64,000 bases of DNA, taken from Bos javanicus. Lineage: Eukaryota > Chordata > Mammalia > Artiodactyla > Bovidae. Shown here piece by piece: positions 14,114 to 24,276 of the stretch (its first letter is position 1; each line of letters starts with the position of its first letter). Made by a program: the position numbers and the translations under genes. Under the pieces are notes generated by a model. The model was not told the origin of the DNA and did not search any database. It saw only the letters and a list, made by a program, of their open reading frames with translations. The stretch covers positions 248,001-312,000 of the forward strand of contig NW_026893845.1 in the NCBI RefSeq assembly GCF_032452875.1. Direction: 5' to 3'.

Positions 14114-14349
14114 CCTGCTGAGCTGCGTGATTAGTGTCTGCTCATCTGCTTGACAATTGCCAGCTGAGCTGCACGATTCCTGCCTGTCATCTGCTTGACA
14201 ATTGCCAGCTGTGCTGCGTAATTCCTGCCTGCTCAGCCACTTGATTATTGCCAGCTGAGCAGCATGATTTCTCAGAGCTGAGTTCCATGATTATAGCCTG
14301 CTGACTGATTCGTGCCTACTCAGCTCTTTGTTCATTGCCTCCAGAGGCA
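14114..14349. repeat. Core block 10 (type A, 236 bp)
   Basis: It lies 1589 bp after block 9, against 1590 bp between blocks 6 and 7. It is a mosaic: its left half matches block 7 (GATTAGTGTC, CAGCCACTTG), while its middle has GATTTCTCAGAGC and GATTATAGCC as in block 1. Confidence 0.85.
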
Positions 14350-15043
14350 CATGATCAGTGTATGACACCAAACATGATCAGTGCATGATCAGTCACATGA
14401 TCAGTGCATGATAAGCCACGTGATCAGTGCATGATCAGTCATGTGATCAGTGCATGATCAGCCACGTGATCAGTGCATGATAGCCACGTGATCAGTGCAT
14501 GATCAGTCACGTGATCAGTGCATGATCAGTCACGTGATCAGTGCATGATCAGTCACGTGATCAGTGCATGATCAGTCACGTGATCAGTGCATGATCAGTC
14601 ACGTGATCAGTGCATGATAGCTACGTGATCAGTGCATGATCAGCCACGTGATCAGTGCATGATAGCCACGTGATCAGTGCATGATAGCCACGTGATCAGT
14701 GCATGATCAGTCACGTGATCAGTGCATGATCAGTCACGTGATCAGTGCATGATAGCCACGTGATCAGTGCATGATCAGCCACGTGATCAGTGCATGATAG
14801 CCACGTGATCAGTGCATGATCAGTCACGTGATCAGTGCATGATCAGTCACGTGATCAGTGCATGATAGCCACGTGATCAGTGCATGATCAGTTACGTGAT
14901 CAGTGTATGATCAGCCACGTGATCAGTGCATGATCAGACACGTGATCAGTGCATGATCAGCCACGTGATCAGTGCATGATCAGTCACGTGATCAGTGTAT
15001 GATCAGCCACGTGAACAGTGCATGCTCAGTCACGTGATCAGGG

Positions 15044-15283
15044 CCTGCTGAGCTGCGTGATTACTGTCTGCTCATCTGCTTGACAATTGCCAGCTGAGCT
15101 GCACGATTCCTGCCTGTCATCTGCTTGACAATTGCCAGCTGTGCTGCGTAATTCCTGCCTGCTCAGCTGCTTGATTATTGCCAGCTGAGCAGCATGATTC
15201 CTCACAGCTGAGTTCCATGATTATTGCCTGCTGACTGTTTGATTCGTGCCTACTCAGCTCTTTGTTTATTGCCTCCAGAGGCA
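15044..15283. repeat. Core block 11 (type C, 240 bp)
   Basis: It lies 4292 bp after block 8. It has a type C flank, but with GTGCCATTAAG in place of GCGCCATTAAG. The satellite after it resembles that after blocks 3 and 4, with CACCTGATGGGTGTATG near 15,580. Confidence 0.85.
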
Positions 15284-16407
15284 CATGATCAGTGTATGAT
15301 AGCAAACATGATCAGCGCATGATCAGTCACATGATCAGTGCCATTAAGTCACGTGATCACTACATGATAGTCATGTGATCAGTCCATGCTCAGTCACGGT
15401 ATCAGTGCATGATCAGCCACGTGATCAGTGCATGATCTGTCACATGATAGTGTATGATCATCCACGTGATCAGTGCATGGGCAGTCATGTGATCAGTGCA
15501 TGATTAGACGTGATCAGTGCATGATCAGTCTCGTGATCAGTGCATGATAGCCACGTGATCAGTGCATGATCAGTCACCTGATGGGTGTATGATCATTCAC
15601 GTGACCAGTACATGGTAGCTACATGATCAGTGCATGATCAGCCACGTGATCAGTGCATGATAGCCACGTGATCAGTGCATGATCAGTCACGTGATCAGTG
15701 CATGATAGCCACGTGATCAGTGCATGATCAGTCACGTGATCAGTGCATGATCAGTCACGTGATCAGTGCATGATAGCTGCGTGATCAGTGCATGATCAGC
15801 CACGTGATCAGTGCATGATAGCCACGTGATCAGTGCATGATCAGTCACGTGATCAGTGCATGATCAGTCACGTGATCAGTGCATGATCAGCCACGTGATC
15901 AGTGCATGATCAATCACGTGATCAGTGCATGATCAGTCACGTGATCAGTGCATGTAGCTGCGTGATCAGTGCATGATCAGCCACGTGATCAGTGCATGAT
16001 AGCCACGTGATCAGTGCATGATCAGTCACGTGATCAGTGCATGATCAGTCACGTGATCAGTGCATGATCAGCCACGTGATCAGTGCATGATCAGTCACGT
16101 GATCAGTGCATGATCAGTCACGTGATCAGTGCATGATAGCCACGTGATCAGTGCATGATCAGCCACGTGATCAGTGCATGATAGCCACGTGATCAGTGCA
16201 TGATCAGTCATGTGATCGTGTGTGATCAGCCACGTGATCAGTGCATGATATCCACGTGATCAGTGCATGATAGCCACGTGATCAGTGCATGATAGCCACG
16301 TGATCAGTGCATGATCAGTCACGTGATCGTGTGTGATCAGCCACGTGATCAGTGCATGATGAGTCACGTGATCAGTGCATGATCAATTACGTGATCAGTG
16401 CATGATC

Positions 16408-16745
16408 AGTCACGTGACAAGTACATGGTTTCTACGTGATCATTGCATGATCAGCCACGTGAGCAGTGCATGATAGCCACGTGATCAGTGCATGATCAGT
16501 CACGTGATCAGTGCATGATCAGTCACGTGATCAGTGCATGATCATTTACGTGATCTGTGCATGATCAGTCACGTGACCAGTATATGGTAGCTACGTGATC
16601 ATTGCATGATCAGCCACGTGAGCAGTGCATGATAGCCACGTGATCAGTGCATGATCAGTTACGTGATCAGTGTATGATCAGCCACGTGATCAGTGCATGA
16701 GTGCCACGTGATCAGTGCATGATCAGTCACGTGACAGTGTGTGAT
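16408..16745. repeat. Diverged satellite segment D, copy 5
   Basis: The D markers are present, but several have reverted to the 23-bp consensus (GTGATCAGTGCATGATCAGT replaces the GATGTGTGCATGAG variant). It looks like a copy partly homogenised with the surrounding array. Confidence 0.5.
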
Positions 16746-17221
16746 CAGCCACGTGATCAGTGCATGATCAGCCACGTGATCAGTGCATGATAGCCACGTG
16801 ATCAGTGCATGATCAGTCACGTGATCAGTGCATGATCAGCCACGTGATCAGTGCATGATCAGACACGTGATCAGTGCATGATCAGCCACGTGATCAGTGC
16901 ATGATAGCCACGTGATCAGTGCATGATCAGTCACGTGATCAGTGCATGATCAGTCACGTGATCAGTGCATGATAGCTACGTGATCAGTGCATGATCAGCC
17001 ACGTGATCAGTGCATGATAGCCACGTGATCAGTGCATGATAGCCACGTGATCAGTGCATGATCAGTCATGTGATCGTGTGTGATCAGCCACGTGATCAGT
17101 GCATGATATCCACGTGATCAGTGCATGATAGCCACGTGATCAGTGCATGATAGCCACGTGATCAGTGCATGATCAGTCACGTGATCAGTGTGATCAGCCA
17201 CGTGATCAGTGCATGATCAAT

Positions 17222-17605
17222 TACGTGATCAGTGCATGATCAGTCACGTGATCAGTGCATGGTTGCTACGTGATCAGTGCATGATCAGCCACGTGAGCAG
17301 TGCATGATAGCCACGTGATCAGTGCATGATCAGTCACGTGATCAGTGCATGATCAGTCACGTGATCAGTGCATGATCATTTACGTGATCAGTGCATGATC
17401 AGTCACGTGACCAGTATATGGTAGCTACGTGATCATTCCATGACGAGCCACGTGAGCAGTGCATGATAGCCACGTGATGTGTGCATGATCAGTTACGTGA
17501 GCAGAGTATGATCAGCCACGTGATCAGTGCATGAGTGCCACGTGATCAGTGCATGATATGTCACGTGACAGGTGTGTGATCAGCCACGTGAACAGTGCAT
17601 GTTCA
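17222..17605. repeat. Diverged satellite segment D, copy 6
   Basis: The D markers are close to copy 3, including CATTCCATGACGAGCC and GACAGGTGTGTGATC. It lies just before core block 12. Confidence 0.6.
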
Positions 17606-17824
17606 GCCACGTGATCAGTGCATGATAGCCACGTGATCAGTGCATGATCAGTTACGTGAGCAGTGTATGATCAGCCACGTGATCAGTGCATGGTCAGACA
17701 CGTGAACAGTGTATGATCAGCCACGTGATCAGTGCATGATATCCAAGTGATCAGTGCATGATCATCACGTGATCAGTGTATGATCAGCCACGTGAACAGT
17801 GCATGCTCAGTCACGTGATCAGGG

Positions 17825-18064
17825 CCTGCTGAGCTGCGTGATTACTGTCTGCTCATCTGCTTGACAATTGCCAGCTGAGCTGCACGATTCCTGCCTGTCA
17901 TCTGCTTGACAATTGCCAGCTGTGCTGCGTAATTCCTGCCTGCTCAGCTGCTTGATTATTGCCAGCTGAGCAGCATGATTCCTCACAGCTGAGTTCCATG
18001 ATTATTGCCTGCTGACTGTTTGATTCGTGCCTACTCAGCTCTTTGTTTATTGCCTCCAGAGGCA
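17825..18064. repeat. Core block 12 (type C, 240 bp)
   Basis: The last array A core block, 2781 bp after block 11, which is the longest spacing in the array. The type C flank follows, but plain 23-bp repeats replace the GATCTGTCACATG variant. Confidence 0.85.
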
Positions 18065-18439
18065 CATGATCAGTGTATGATAGCAAACATGATCAGCGCA
18101 TGATCAGTCACATGATCAGCGCCATTAAGTCACGTGATCACTACATGATAGTCATGTGATCAGTCCATGCTCAGTCACGGTATCAGTGCATGATCAGCCA
18201 CGTGATCAGTGCATGATCAGCCACGTGATCAGTGCATGATAGCCACGTGATCAGTGCATGATCAGTCACGTGATCAGTGCATGATCAGTCACGTGATCAG
18301 TGCATGATCAGCCACGTGATCAGTGCATGATCAGCCACGTGATCAGTGCATGATCAGCCACGTGATCAGTGCATGATAGCCACGTGATCAGTGCATGATC
18401 AGTCACGTGATCAGTGCATGATCAGCCACGTGATCAGTG

Positions 18440-18481
18440 CATGCTCAGTCACGTGATCAGGGCCTGCTGAGCTGCGTGATT
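18440..18481. other. In-register junction between satellite arrays A and B
   Basis: Up to the motif GCTGCGTGATT the sequence reads as array A (GTGCATGCTCAGTCACGTG before the core). From CCTGCCGGCTCATCTGCATG onward it reads as the array B core. The crossover falls within sequence common to both, so no filler or foreign DNA is visible at the join. Confidence 0.7.
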
Positions 18482-18700
18482 CCTGCCGGCTCATCTGCAT
18501 GACAATTGCCAGCTGAGCTGCGTGATTCCTGTCGGCTCATCTGCTTGACAATTGCCAGCTGAGCTGCGTGATTCCTGCCTGGTCACGTGCTTGATTATTG
18601 CCAGTTGAGCAGCATGATTCGTCACTGCTGAGCTCCATGCTTATTGCCTGCTGATTGCGTGGTTCGTGTCTGCTCAGCTCTTTGAGTATTGCCTCCTGAG
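18463..18700. repeat. First array B core block (238 bp)
   Basis: Homologous to the array A core blocks, with about five 46-bp subrepeats, but with array B variants (CCTGCCGGCTCATCTGCATG, GGTCACGTGC, GCCTCCTGAG). It ends exactly where the retroviral insert begins. In array A the equivalent point continues GCCTCCAGAG into GCACATGATC. Confidence 0.8.
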
Positions 18701-18718
18701 GTCCCTGTTCGGTCGCCA
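18701..18718 (-). other. tRNA-Lys3-type primer binding site next to LTR 1
   Basis: Read on the minus strand the sequence is TGGCGACCGAACAGGGAC. The retroviral primer binding site for tRNA-Lys3 is TGGCGCCCGAACAGGGAC, so 17 of 18 bases match. It lies 2 bp (GG) after the LTR's CA end on that strand, the usual position. This fixes the retroviral orientation as minus and points to a class II, beta-like element. The sixth base (A instead of C) is the same in every unit I read. Confidence 0.85.
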
Positions 18719-18777
18719 CCTGCCGGGGACCAGCCCCAACTGATCCAGGGTATTCGAAGGAGAGATGGCCTAGGCGA

Positions 18778-18788
18778 CTATTTATATG
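18778..18788 (-). promoter_or_regulatory. Candidate TATA box of LTR 1
   Basis: Minus-strand CATATAAATAG, ending about 57 bp before the LTR's 3' end. A start site 25-30 bp downstream would leave a very short R-U5, unusual for a beta-like LTR, so the call is tentative. The same motif is present in the LTR of each unit. Confidence 0.4.
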
Positions 18789-18882
18789 CTAATCAGAGAT
18801 GTCAAGAATAATAGTATGAGGAGAGCTCAGTAGGAAAATTCGGTGGAGAAAAGAGACTGAGTAGCTTGGTTTACACGGAAGA

Positions 18883-18887
18883 CCAAT
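18883..18887 (-). promoter_or_regulatory. Candidate CCAAT box of LTR 1
   Basis: ATTGG on the minus strand (CCAAT on plus), about 95 bp upstream of the candidate TATA box, a typical promoter spacing. Activity is inferred from position only. Confidence 0.35.
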
Positions 18888-20132
18888 CAAACTTCAAGAC
18901 AAGAAGTTTGCACCACTTACGTAGGCCGCAGGCGCCCTCTCGAATAGCGAAAGGTGCCTCACCCTAGACACCTTCTCGAGTGGGTCTTAGCAGCCCAGGC
19001 ATAATTAGTAAGCGTGGTGGGTTCCGCGCTCCAGATGGAGACTCAGCTGGAAGTTAAAGGGAAGAATGACAAGGAACTTTATGAATTGGAGCTGTAAGTT
19101 AACTCTTTGACAGAGAGAGCGAGATGGTGGTGGGGGACAGCCCCCAGTGAAATCAGAGGTGAGAGCACAAAGCAATACAGTAGGCAGACTCCGGTTTTTT
19201 TGGGGGGAGATGCTCGAGAATATCCAGGTGGACTCCTGAGGCTCGATCCCGCATTTGCGTATGCCGAGCCTCCTTCCTCATGACCTTTGTCCAGAGTGGA
19301 ATGCCTCCCCGGCTCCCGGCACATGATCAGTGCATGCTCAGTCACGATATCAGTGCCTGCTCAGCCACGTGATCACTGACGGCACAGTCACGTGATCAGC
19401 GCCTCTCAGTCACGTGATCACCGTATGATAAACACGTGATCAGTGAACGACCAGCCACGTGATCACTGCATGCGCAGTCAGGTGGTCAGTTCCTGATCAG
19501 CCACCTGATCAGTGCGTGCACAGTCCCCTGATCAGCGCCTGTCAGTCACTGATCACTGCCTGATAAACACGTGATCAGTGCCCGAACAGCCACGTCATCA
19601 GTGCATGCGCAGTCACGTGATCAGTGCATGATAGCCACGTGATCAGTGCGTGCACAGTCCCATGATCAGCGCCTGTCAGTCACTGATCATTGCCTGATAA
19701 ACACGTGATCAGTGCATGATGAGCCATGTGATCAGTGCATGATCAGCCACGTCATCAGTGCATGCGCAGTCACGTCATCAGTGCATGATAGCCACGTGAT
19801 CAGTGCATGCTCAGTCACGTGATCTGGACTTGATCAGCCACGTGATCAGTGCCTGCAGAGTCACGTGATCAGGGCCTGCTGAGCTGCGTGATTCCTGCCG
19901 GCTCATCTGCATGACAATTGCCAGCTGAGCTGCGTGATTCCTGTCGGCTCATCTGCTTGACAATTGCCAGCTGAGCTGCGTGATTCCTGCCTGGTCACGT
20001 GCTTGATTATTGCCAGTTGAGCAGCATGATTCGTCACTGCTGAGCTCCATGCTTATTGCCTGCTGATTGCGTGGTTCGTGTCTGCTCAGCTCTTTGAGTA
20101 TTGCCTCCTGAGGTCCCTGTTCGGTCGCCACC

Positions 20133-20733
20133 TGCCGGGGACCAGCCCCAACTGATCCAGGGTATTCGAAGGAGAGATGGCCTAGGCGACTATTTATATG
20201 CTAATCAGAGATGTCAAGAATAATAGTATGAGGAGAGCTCAGTAGGAAAATTCGGTGGAGAAAAGAGACTGAGTAGCTTGGTTTACGCGGAAGACCAATC
20301 AAACTTCAAGACAAGAAGTTTGCACCACTTACGTAGGCCGCAGGCGCCCTCTCGAATAGCGAAAGGTGCCTCACCCTAGACACCTTCTCGAGTGGGTCTT
20401 AGCAGCCCAGGCATAATTAGTAAGCGTGGTGGGTTCCGCGCTCCAGATGGAGACTCAGCTGGAAGTTAAAGGGAAGAATGACAAGGAACTTTATGAATTG
20501 GAGCTGTAAGTTAACTCTTTGACAGAGAGAGCGAGATGGTGGTGGGGGACAGCCCCCAGTGAAATCAGAGGTGAGAGCACAAAGCAATACAGTAGGCAGA
20601 CTCCGGTTTTTTTGGGGGGAGATGCTCGAGAATATCCGGGTGGACTCCTGAGGCTCGATCCCGCATTTGCGTATGCCGAGCCTCCTTCCTCATGACCTTT
20701 GTCCAGAGTGGAATGCCTCCCCGGCTCCCGGCA
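20133..20733 (-). mobile_element. LTR 2
   Basis: 601 bp, T7G6. Primer binding site at 20113-20130. Next LTR 1412 bp on. I used this unit as the reference for array B. Confidence 0.85.
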
Positions 20734-21544
20734 CATGATCAGTGCATGCTCAGTCACGATATCAGTGCCTGCTCAGCCACGTGATCACTGACGGCACAGT
20801 CACGTGATCAGCGCCTCTCAGTCACGTGATCACCGTATGATAAACACGTGATCAGTGAACGACCAGCCACGTGATCACTGCATGCGCGGTCAGGTGGTCA
20901 GTTCCTGATCAGCCACCTGATCAGTGCGTGCACAGTCCCCTGATCAGCGCCTGTCAGTCACTGATCACTGCCTGATAAACACGTGATCAGTGCCCGAACA
21001 GCCACGTCATCAGTGCATGCGCAGTCACGTGATCAGTGCATGATAGCCACGTGATCAGTGCGTGCACAGTCCCATGATCAGCGCCTGTCAGTCACTGATC
21101 ATTGCCTGATAAACACGTGATCAGTGCATGATGAGCCATGTGATCAGTGCCCGATCAGCCACGTCATCAGTGCATGCGCAGTCACGTCATCAGTGCATGA
21201 TAGCCACGTGATCAGTGCATGCTCAGTCACGTGATCTGGACTTGATCAGCCACGTGATCAGTGCCTGCAGAGTCACGTGATCAGGGCCTGCTGAGCTGCG
21301 TGATTCCTGCCGGCTCATCTGCATGACAATTGCCAGCTGAGCTGCGTGATTCCTGTCGGCTCATCTGCTTGACAATTGCCAGCTGAGCTGCGTGATTCCT
21401 GCCTGGTCACGTGCTTGATTATTGCCAGTTGAGCAGCATGATTCGTCACTGCTGAGCTCCATGCTTATTGCCTGCTGATTGCGTGGTTCGTGTCTGCTCA
21501 GCTCTTTGAGTATTGCCTCCTGAGGTCCCTGTTCGGTCGCCACC

Positions 21545-22145
21545 TGCCGGGGACCAGCCCCAACTGATCCAGGGTATTCGAAGGAGAGATGGCCTAGGCG
21601 ACTATTTATATGCTAATCAGAGATGTCAAGAATAATAGTATGAGGAGAGCTCAGTAGGAAAATTCGGTGGAGAAAAGAGACTGAGTAGCTTGGTTTACGC
21701 GGAAGACCAATCAAACTTCAAGACAAGAAGTTTGCACCACTTACGTAGGCCGCAGGCGCCCTCTCGAATAGCGAAAGGTGCCTCACCCTAGACACCTTCT
21801 CGAGTGGGTCTTAGCAGCCCAGGCATAATTAGTAAGCGTGGTGGGTTCCGCGCTCCAGATGGAGACTCAGCTGGAAGTTAAAGGGAAGAATGACAAGGAA
21901 CTTTATGAATTGGAGCTGTAAGTTAACTCTTTGACAGAGAGAGCGAGATGGTGGTGGGGGACAGCCCCCAGTGAAATCAGAGGTGAGAGCACAAAGCAAT
22001 ACAGTAGGCAGACTCCGGTTTTTTGGGGGGGAGATGCTCGAGAATATCCGGGTGGACTCCTGAGGCTCGATCCCGCATTTGCGTATGCCGAGCCTCCTTC
22101 CTCATGACCTTTGTCCAGAGTGGAATGCCTCCCCGGCTCCCGGCA
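21545..22145 (-). mobile_element. LTR 3
   Basis: 601 bp, but the homopolymer is T6G7 in place of T7G6, a length-neutral T-to-G change. Primer binding site at 21525-21542. Unit 1412 bp. Confidence 0.85.
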
Positions 22146-22956
22146 CATGATCAGTGCATGCTCAGTCACGATATCAGTGCCTGCTCAGCCACGTGATCAC
22201 TGACGGCACAGTCACGTGATCAGCGCCTCTCAGTCACGTGATCACCGTATGATAAACACGTGATCAGTGAACGACCAGCCACGTGATCACTGCATGCGCG
22301 GTCAGGTGGTCAGTTCCTGATCAGCCACCTGATCAGTGCGTGCACAGTCCCCTGATCAGCGCCTGTCAGTCACTGATCACTGCCTGATAAACACGTGATC
22401 AGTGCCCGAACAGCCACGTCATCAGTGCATGCGCAGTCACGTGATCAGTGCATGATAGCCACGTGATCAGTGCGTGCACAGTCCCATGATCAGCGCCTGT
22501 CAGTCACTGATCATTGCCTGATAAACACGTGATCAGTGCATGATGAGCCATGTGATCAGTGCCCGATCAGCCACGTCATCAGTGCATGCGCAGTCACGTC
22601 ATCAGTGCATGATAGCCACGTGATCAGTGCATGCTCAGTCACGTGATCTGGACTTGATCAGCCACGTGATCAGTGCCTGCAGAGTCACGTGATCAGGGCC
22701 TGCTGAGCTGCGTGATTCCTGCCGGCTCATCTGCATGACAATTGCCAGCTGAGCTGCGTGATTCCTGTCGGCTCATCTGCTTGACAATTGCCAGCTGAGC
22801 TGCGTGATTCCTGCCTGGTCACGTGCTTGATTATTGCCAGTTGAGCAGCATGATTCGTCACTGCTGAGCTCCATGCTTATTGCCTGCTGATTGCGTGGTT
22901 CGTGTCTGCTCAGCTCTTTGAGTATTGCCTCCTGAGGTCCCTGTTCGGTCGCCACC

Positions 22957-23557
22957 TGCCGGGGACCAGCCCCAACTGATCCAGGGTATTCGAAGGAGAG
23001 ATGGCCTAGGCGACTATTTATATGCTAATCAGAGATGTCAAGAATAATAGTATGAGGAGAGCTCAGTAGGAAAATTCGGTGGAGAAAAGAGACTGAGTAG
23101 CTTGGTTTACGCGGAAGACCAATCAAACTTCAAGACAAGAAGTTTGCACCACTTACGTAGGCCGCAGGCGCCCTCTCGAATAGCGAAAGGTGCCTCACCC
23201 TAGACACCTTCTCGAGTGGGTCTTAGCAGCCCAGGCATAATTAGTAAGCGTGGTGGGTTCCGCGCTCCAGATGGAGACTCAGCTGGAAGTTAAAGGGAAG
23301 AATGACAAGGAACTTTATGAATTGGAGCTGTAAGTTAACTCTTTGACAGAGAGAGCGAGATGGTGGTGGGGGACAGCCCCCAGTGAAATCAGAGGTGAGA
23401 GCACAAAGCAATACAGTAGGCAGACTCCGGTTTTTTTGGGGGGAGATGCTCGAGAATATCCGGGTGGACTCCTGAGGCTCGATCCCGCATTTGCGTATGC
23501 CGAGCCTCCTTCCTCATGACCTTTGTCCAGAGTGGAATGCCTCCCCGGCTCCCGGCA
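22957..23557 (-). mobile_element. LTR 4
   Basis: 601 bp, T7G6. Primer binding site at 22937-22954. Its unit is shortened to 1320 bp by a 92-bp loss in the following core block. Confidence 0.85.
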
Positions 23558-24021
23558 CATGATCAGTGCATGCTCAGTCACGATATCAGTGCCTGCTCAG
23601 CCACGTGATCACTGACGGCACAGTCACGTGATCAGCGCCTCTCAGTCACGTGATCACCGTATGATAAACACGTGATCAGTGAACGACCAGCCACGTGATC
23701 ACTGCATGCGCGGTCAGGTGGTCAGTTCCTGATCAGCCACCTGATCAGTGCGTGCACAGTCCCCTGATCAGCGCCTGTCAGTCACTGATCACTGCCTGAT
23801 AAACACGTGATCAGTGCCCGAACAGCCACGTCATCAGTGCATGCGCAGTCACGTGATCAGTGCATGATAGCCACGTGATCAGTGCGTGCACAGTCCCATG
23901 ATCAGCGCCTGTCAGTCACTGATCATTGCCTGATAAACACGTGATCAGTGCATGATGAGCCATGTGATCAGTGCCCGATCAGCTACGTCATCAGTGCATG
24001 CGCAGTCACGTCATCAGTGCG

Positions 24022-24276
24022 TTTTAGCCACGTGATCAGTGCATGCTCAGTCACGTGATCTGGACTTGATCAGCCACGTGATCAGTGCCTGCAGAGTCAC
24101 GTGATCAGGGCCCGCTGAGCTGCGTGATTCCTGCCTGGTCACGTGCTTGATTATTGCCAGTTGAGCAGCATGATTCGTCACTGCTGAGCTCCATGCTTAT
24201 TGCCTGCTGATTGCGTGGTTCGTGTCTGCTCAGCTCTTTGAGTATTGCCTCCTGAGGTCCCTGTTCGGTCGCCACC
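24022..24276. repeat. Core region with 92-bp (2 x 46) loss
   Basis: Two whole 46-bp subrepeats are missing, so GGCCCGCTGAGCTGCG joins directly to TGATTCCTGCCTGG. Nearby private changes (GTGCGTTTTAGCC, AGCTACGTC) mark this unit as distinct from its homogeneous neighbours. Confidence 0.75.

Larger units (their letters stand above)
10752..15043. repeat. Array A higher-order unit, copy 2 (4292 bp)
   Basis: The core block order C-B-A recurs with spacings of 1773, 1589 and 930 bp. The 25-bp total excess over copy 1 lies mainly in the last interval, about one 23-bp repeat. The pattern does not continue past 15044, where the next core block is 2781 bp away and is type C. Confidence 0.75.
1..18481. 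repeat. Satellite array A: 23-bp tandem repeats with diverged core blocks
   Basis: The array is made of head-to-tail copies of a 23-bp unit, roughly CACGTGATCAGTGCATGATC plus AGT or AGC. A 22-bp variant in which the second GATCAG becomes GATAG is interspersed. Each unit holds a CACGTG palindrome and TGATCA palindromes. Twelve 236-240 bp core blocks interrupt the array, and everything between them is 23-bp satellite with scattered variants such as ACATGGTAGC, GATATAGACG and GATGAGCC. From memory, the prototype matches the bovine 1.706/1.720 satellite family, so cattle or a close bovine is the likely source. No gene, promoter or RNA gene is visible. Open reading frames of 62 codons within core blocks are incidental. 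Confidence 0.93.
18721..19321 (-). mobile_element. Retroviral LTR 1 (class II ERV-like), array-edge copy
   Basis: A 601-bp element with the TG...CA ends of an LTR and a 7-bp terminal inverted repeat (TGCCGGG at one end, CCCGGCA at the other). A primer binding site flanks its minus-strand 3' end. A T7G6 homopolymer lies near 19194-19206. No gag, pol, env or second LTR is present: the retroviral part stops at the primer binding site and satellite follows. No target-site duplication is visible. This edge copy differs from all others at 18875 and 19226, both CA where the others have CG. Unit length to the next LTR is 1412 bp. Confidence 0.85.

Noticed and set aside
1..18460. CRISPR-like array of short regular repeats
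   Set aside because: There are no unique spacers. Repeats are directly adjacent 23-bp units with a eukaryotic satellite pattern, and no cas-like gene is nearby.
18537..18719. 60-codon minus-strand frame in each array B core block, and a related 62-codon frame in array A type C blocks
   Set aside because: The frame spans 46-bp subrepeats and the primer binding site, and is lost or altered by subrepeat deletions. The peptide is simple repeat translation with no known family; I see no evidence of a gene.
18721..19321. Plus-strand orientation for the LTR
   Set aside because: TG...CA ends fit either strand, but the primer binding site, the TATA-like motif and the ATTGG spacing are consistent only with the minus strand.
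18715..19330. Target-site duplication around the LTR
   Set aside because: The 5' flank (GCCACC) and 3' flank (CATGAT) share no 4-6 bp direct repeat; the left flank is the primer binding site, not host DNA.
19079..19345. 88-codon minus-strand open frame repeated in most array B units (with 63-, 91- and 113-codon versions in others)
   Set aside because: It lies inside the LTR and runs into the satellite. Its frame changes whenever the T/G homopolymer changes length. It shows no recognisable domain, and the conservation follows from array homogenisation rather than selection on protein.
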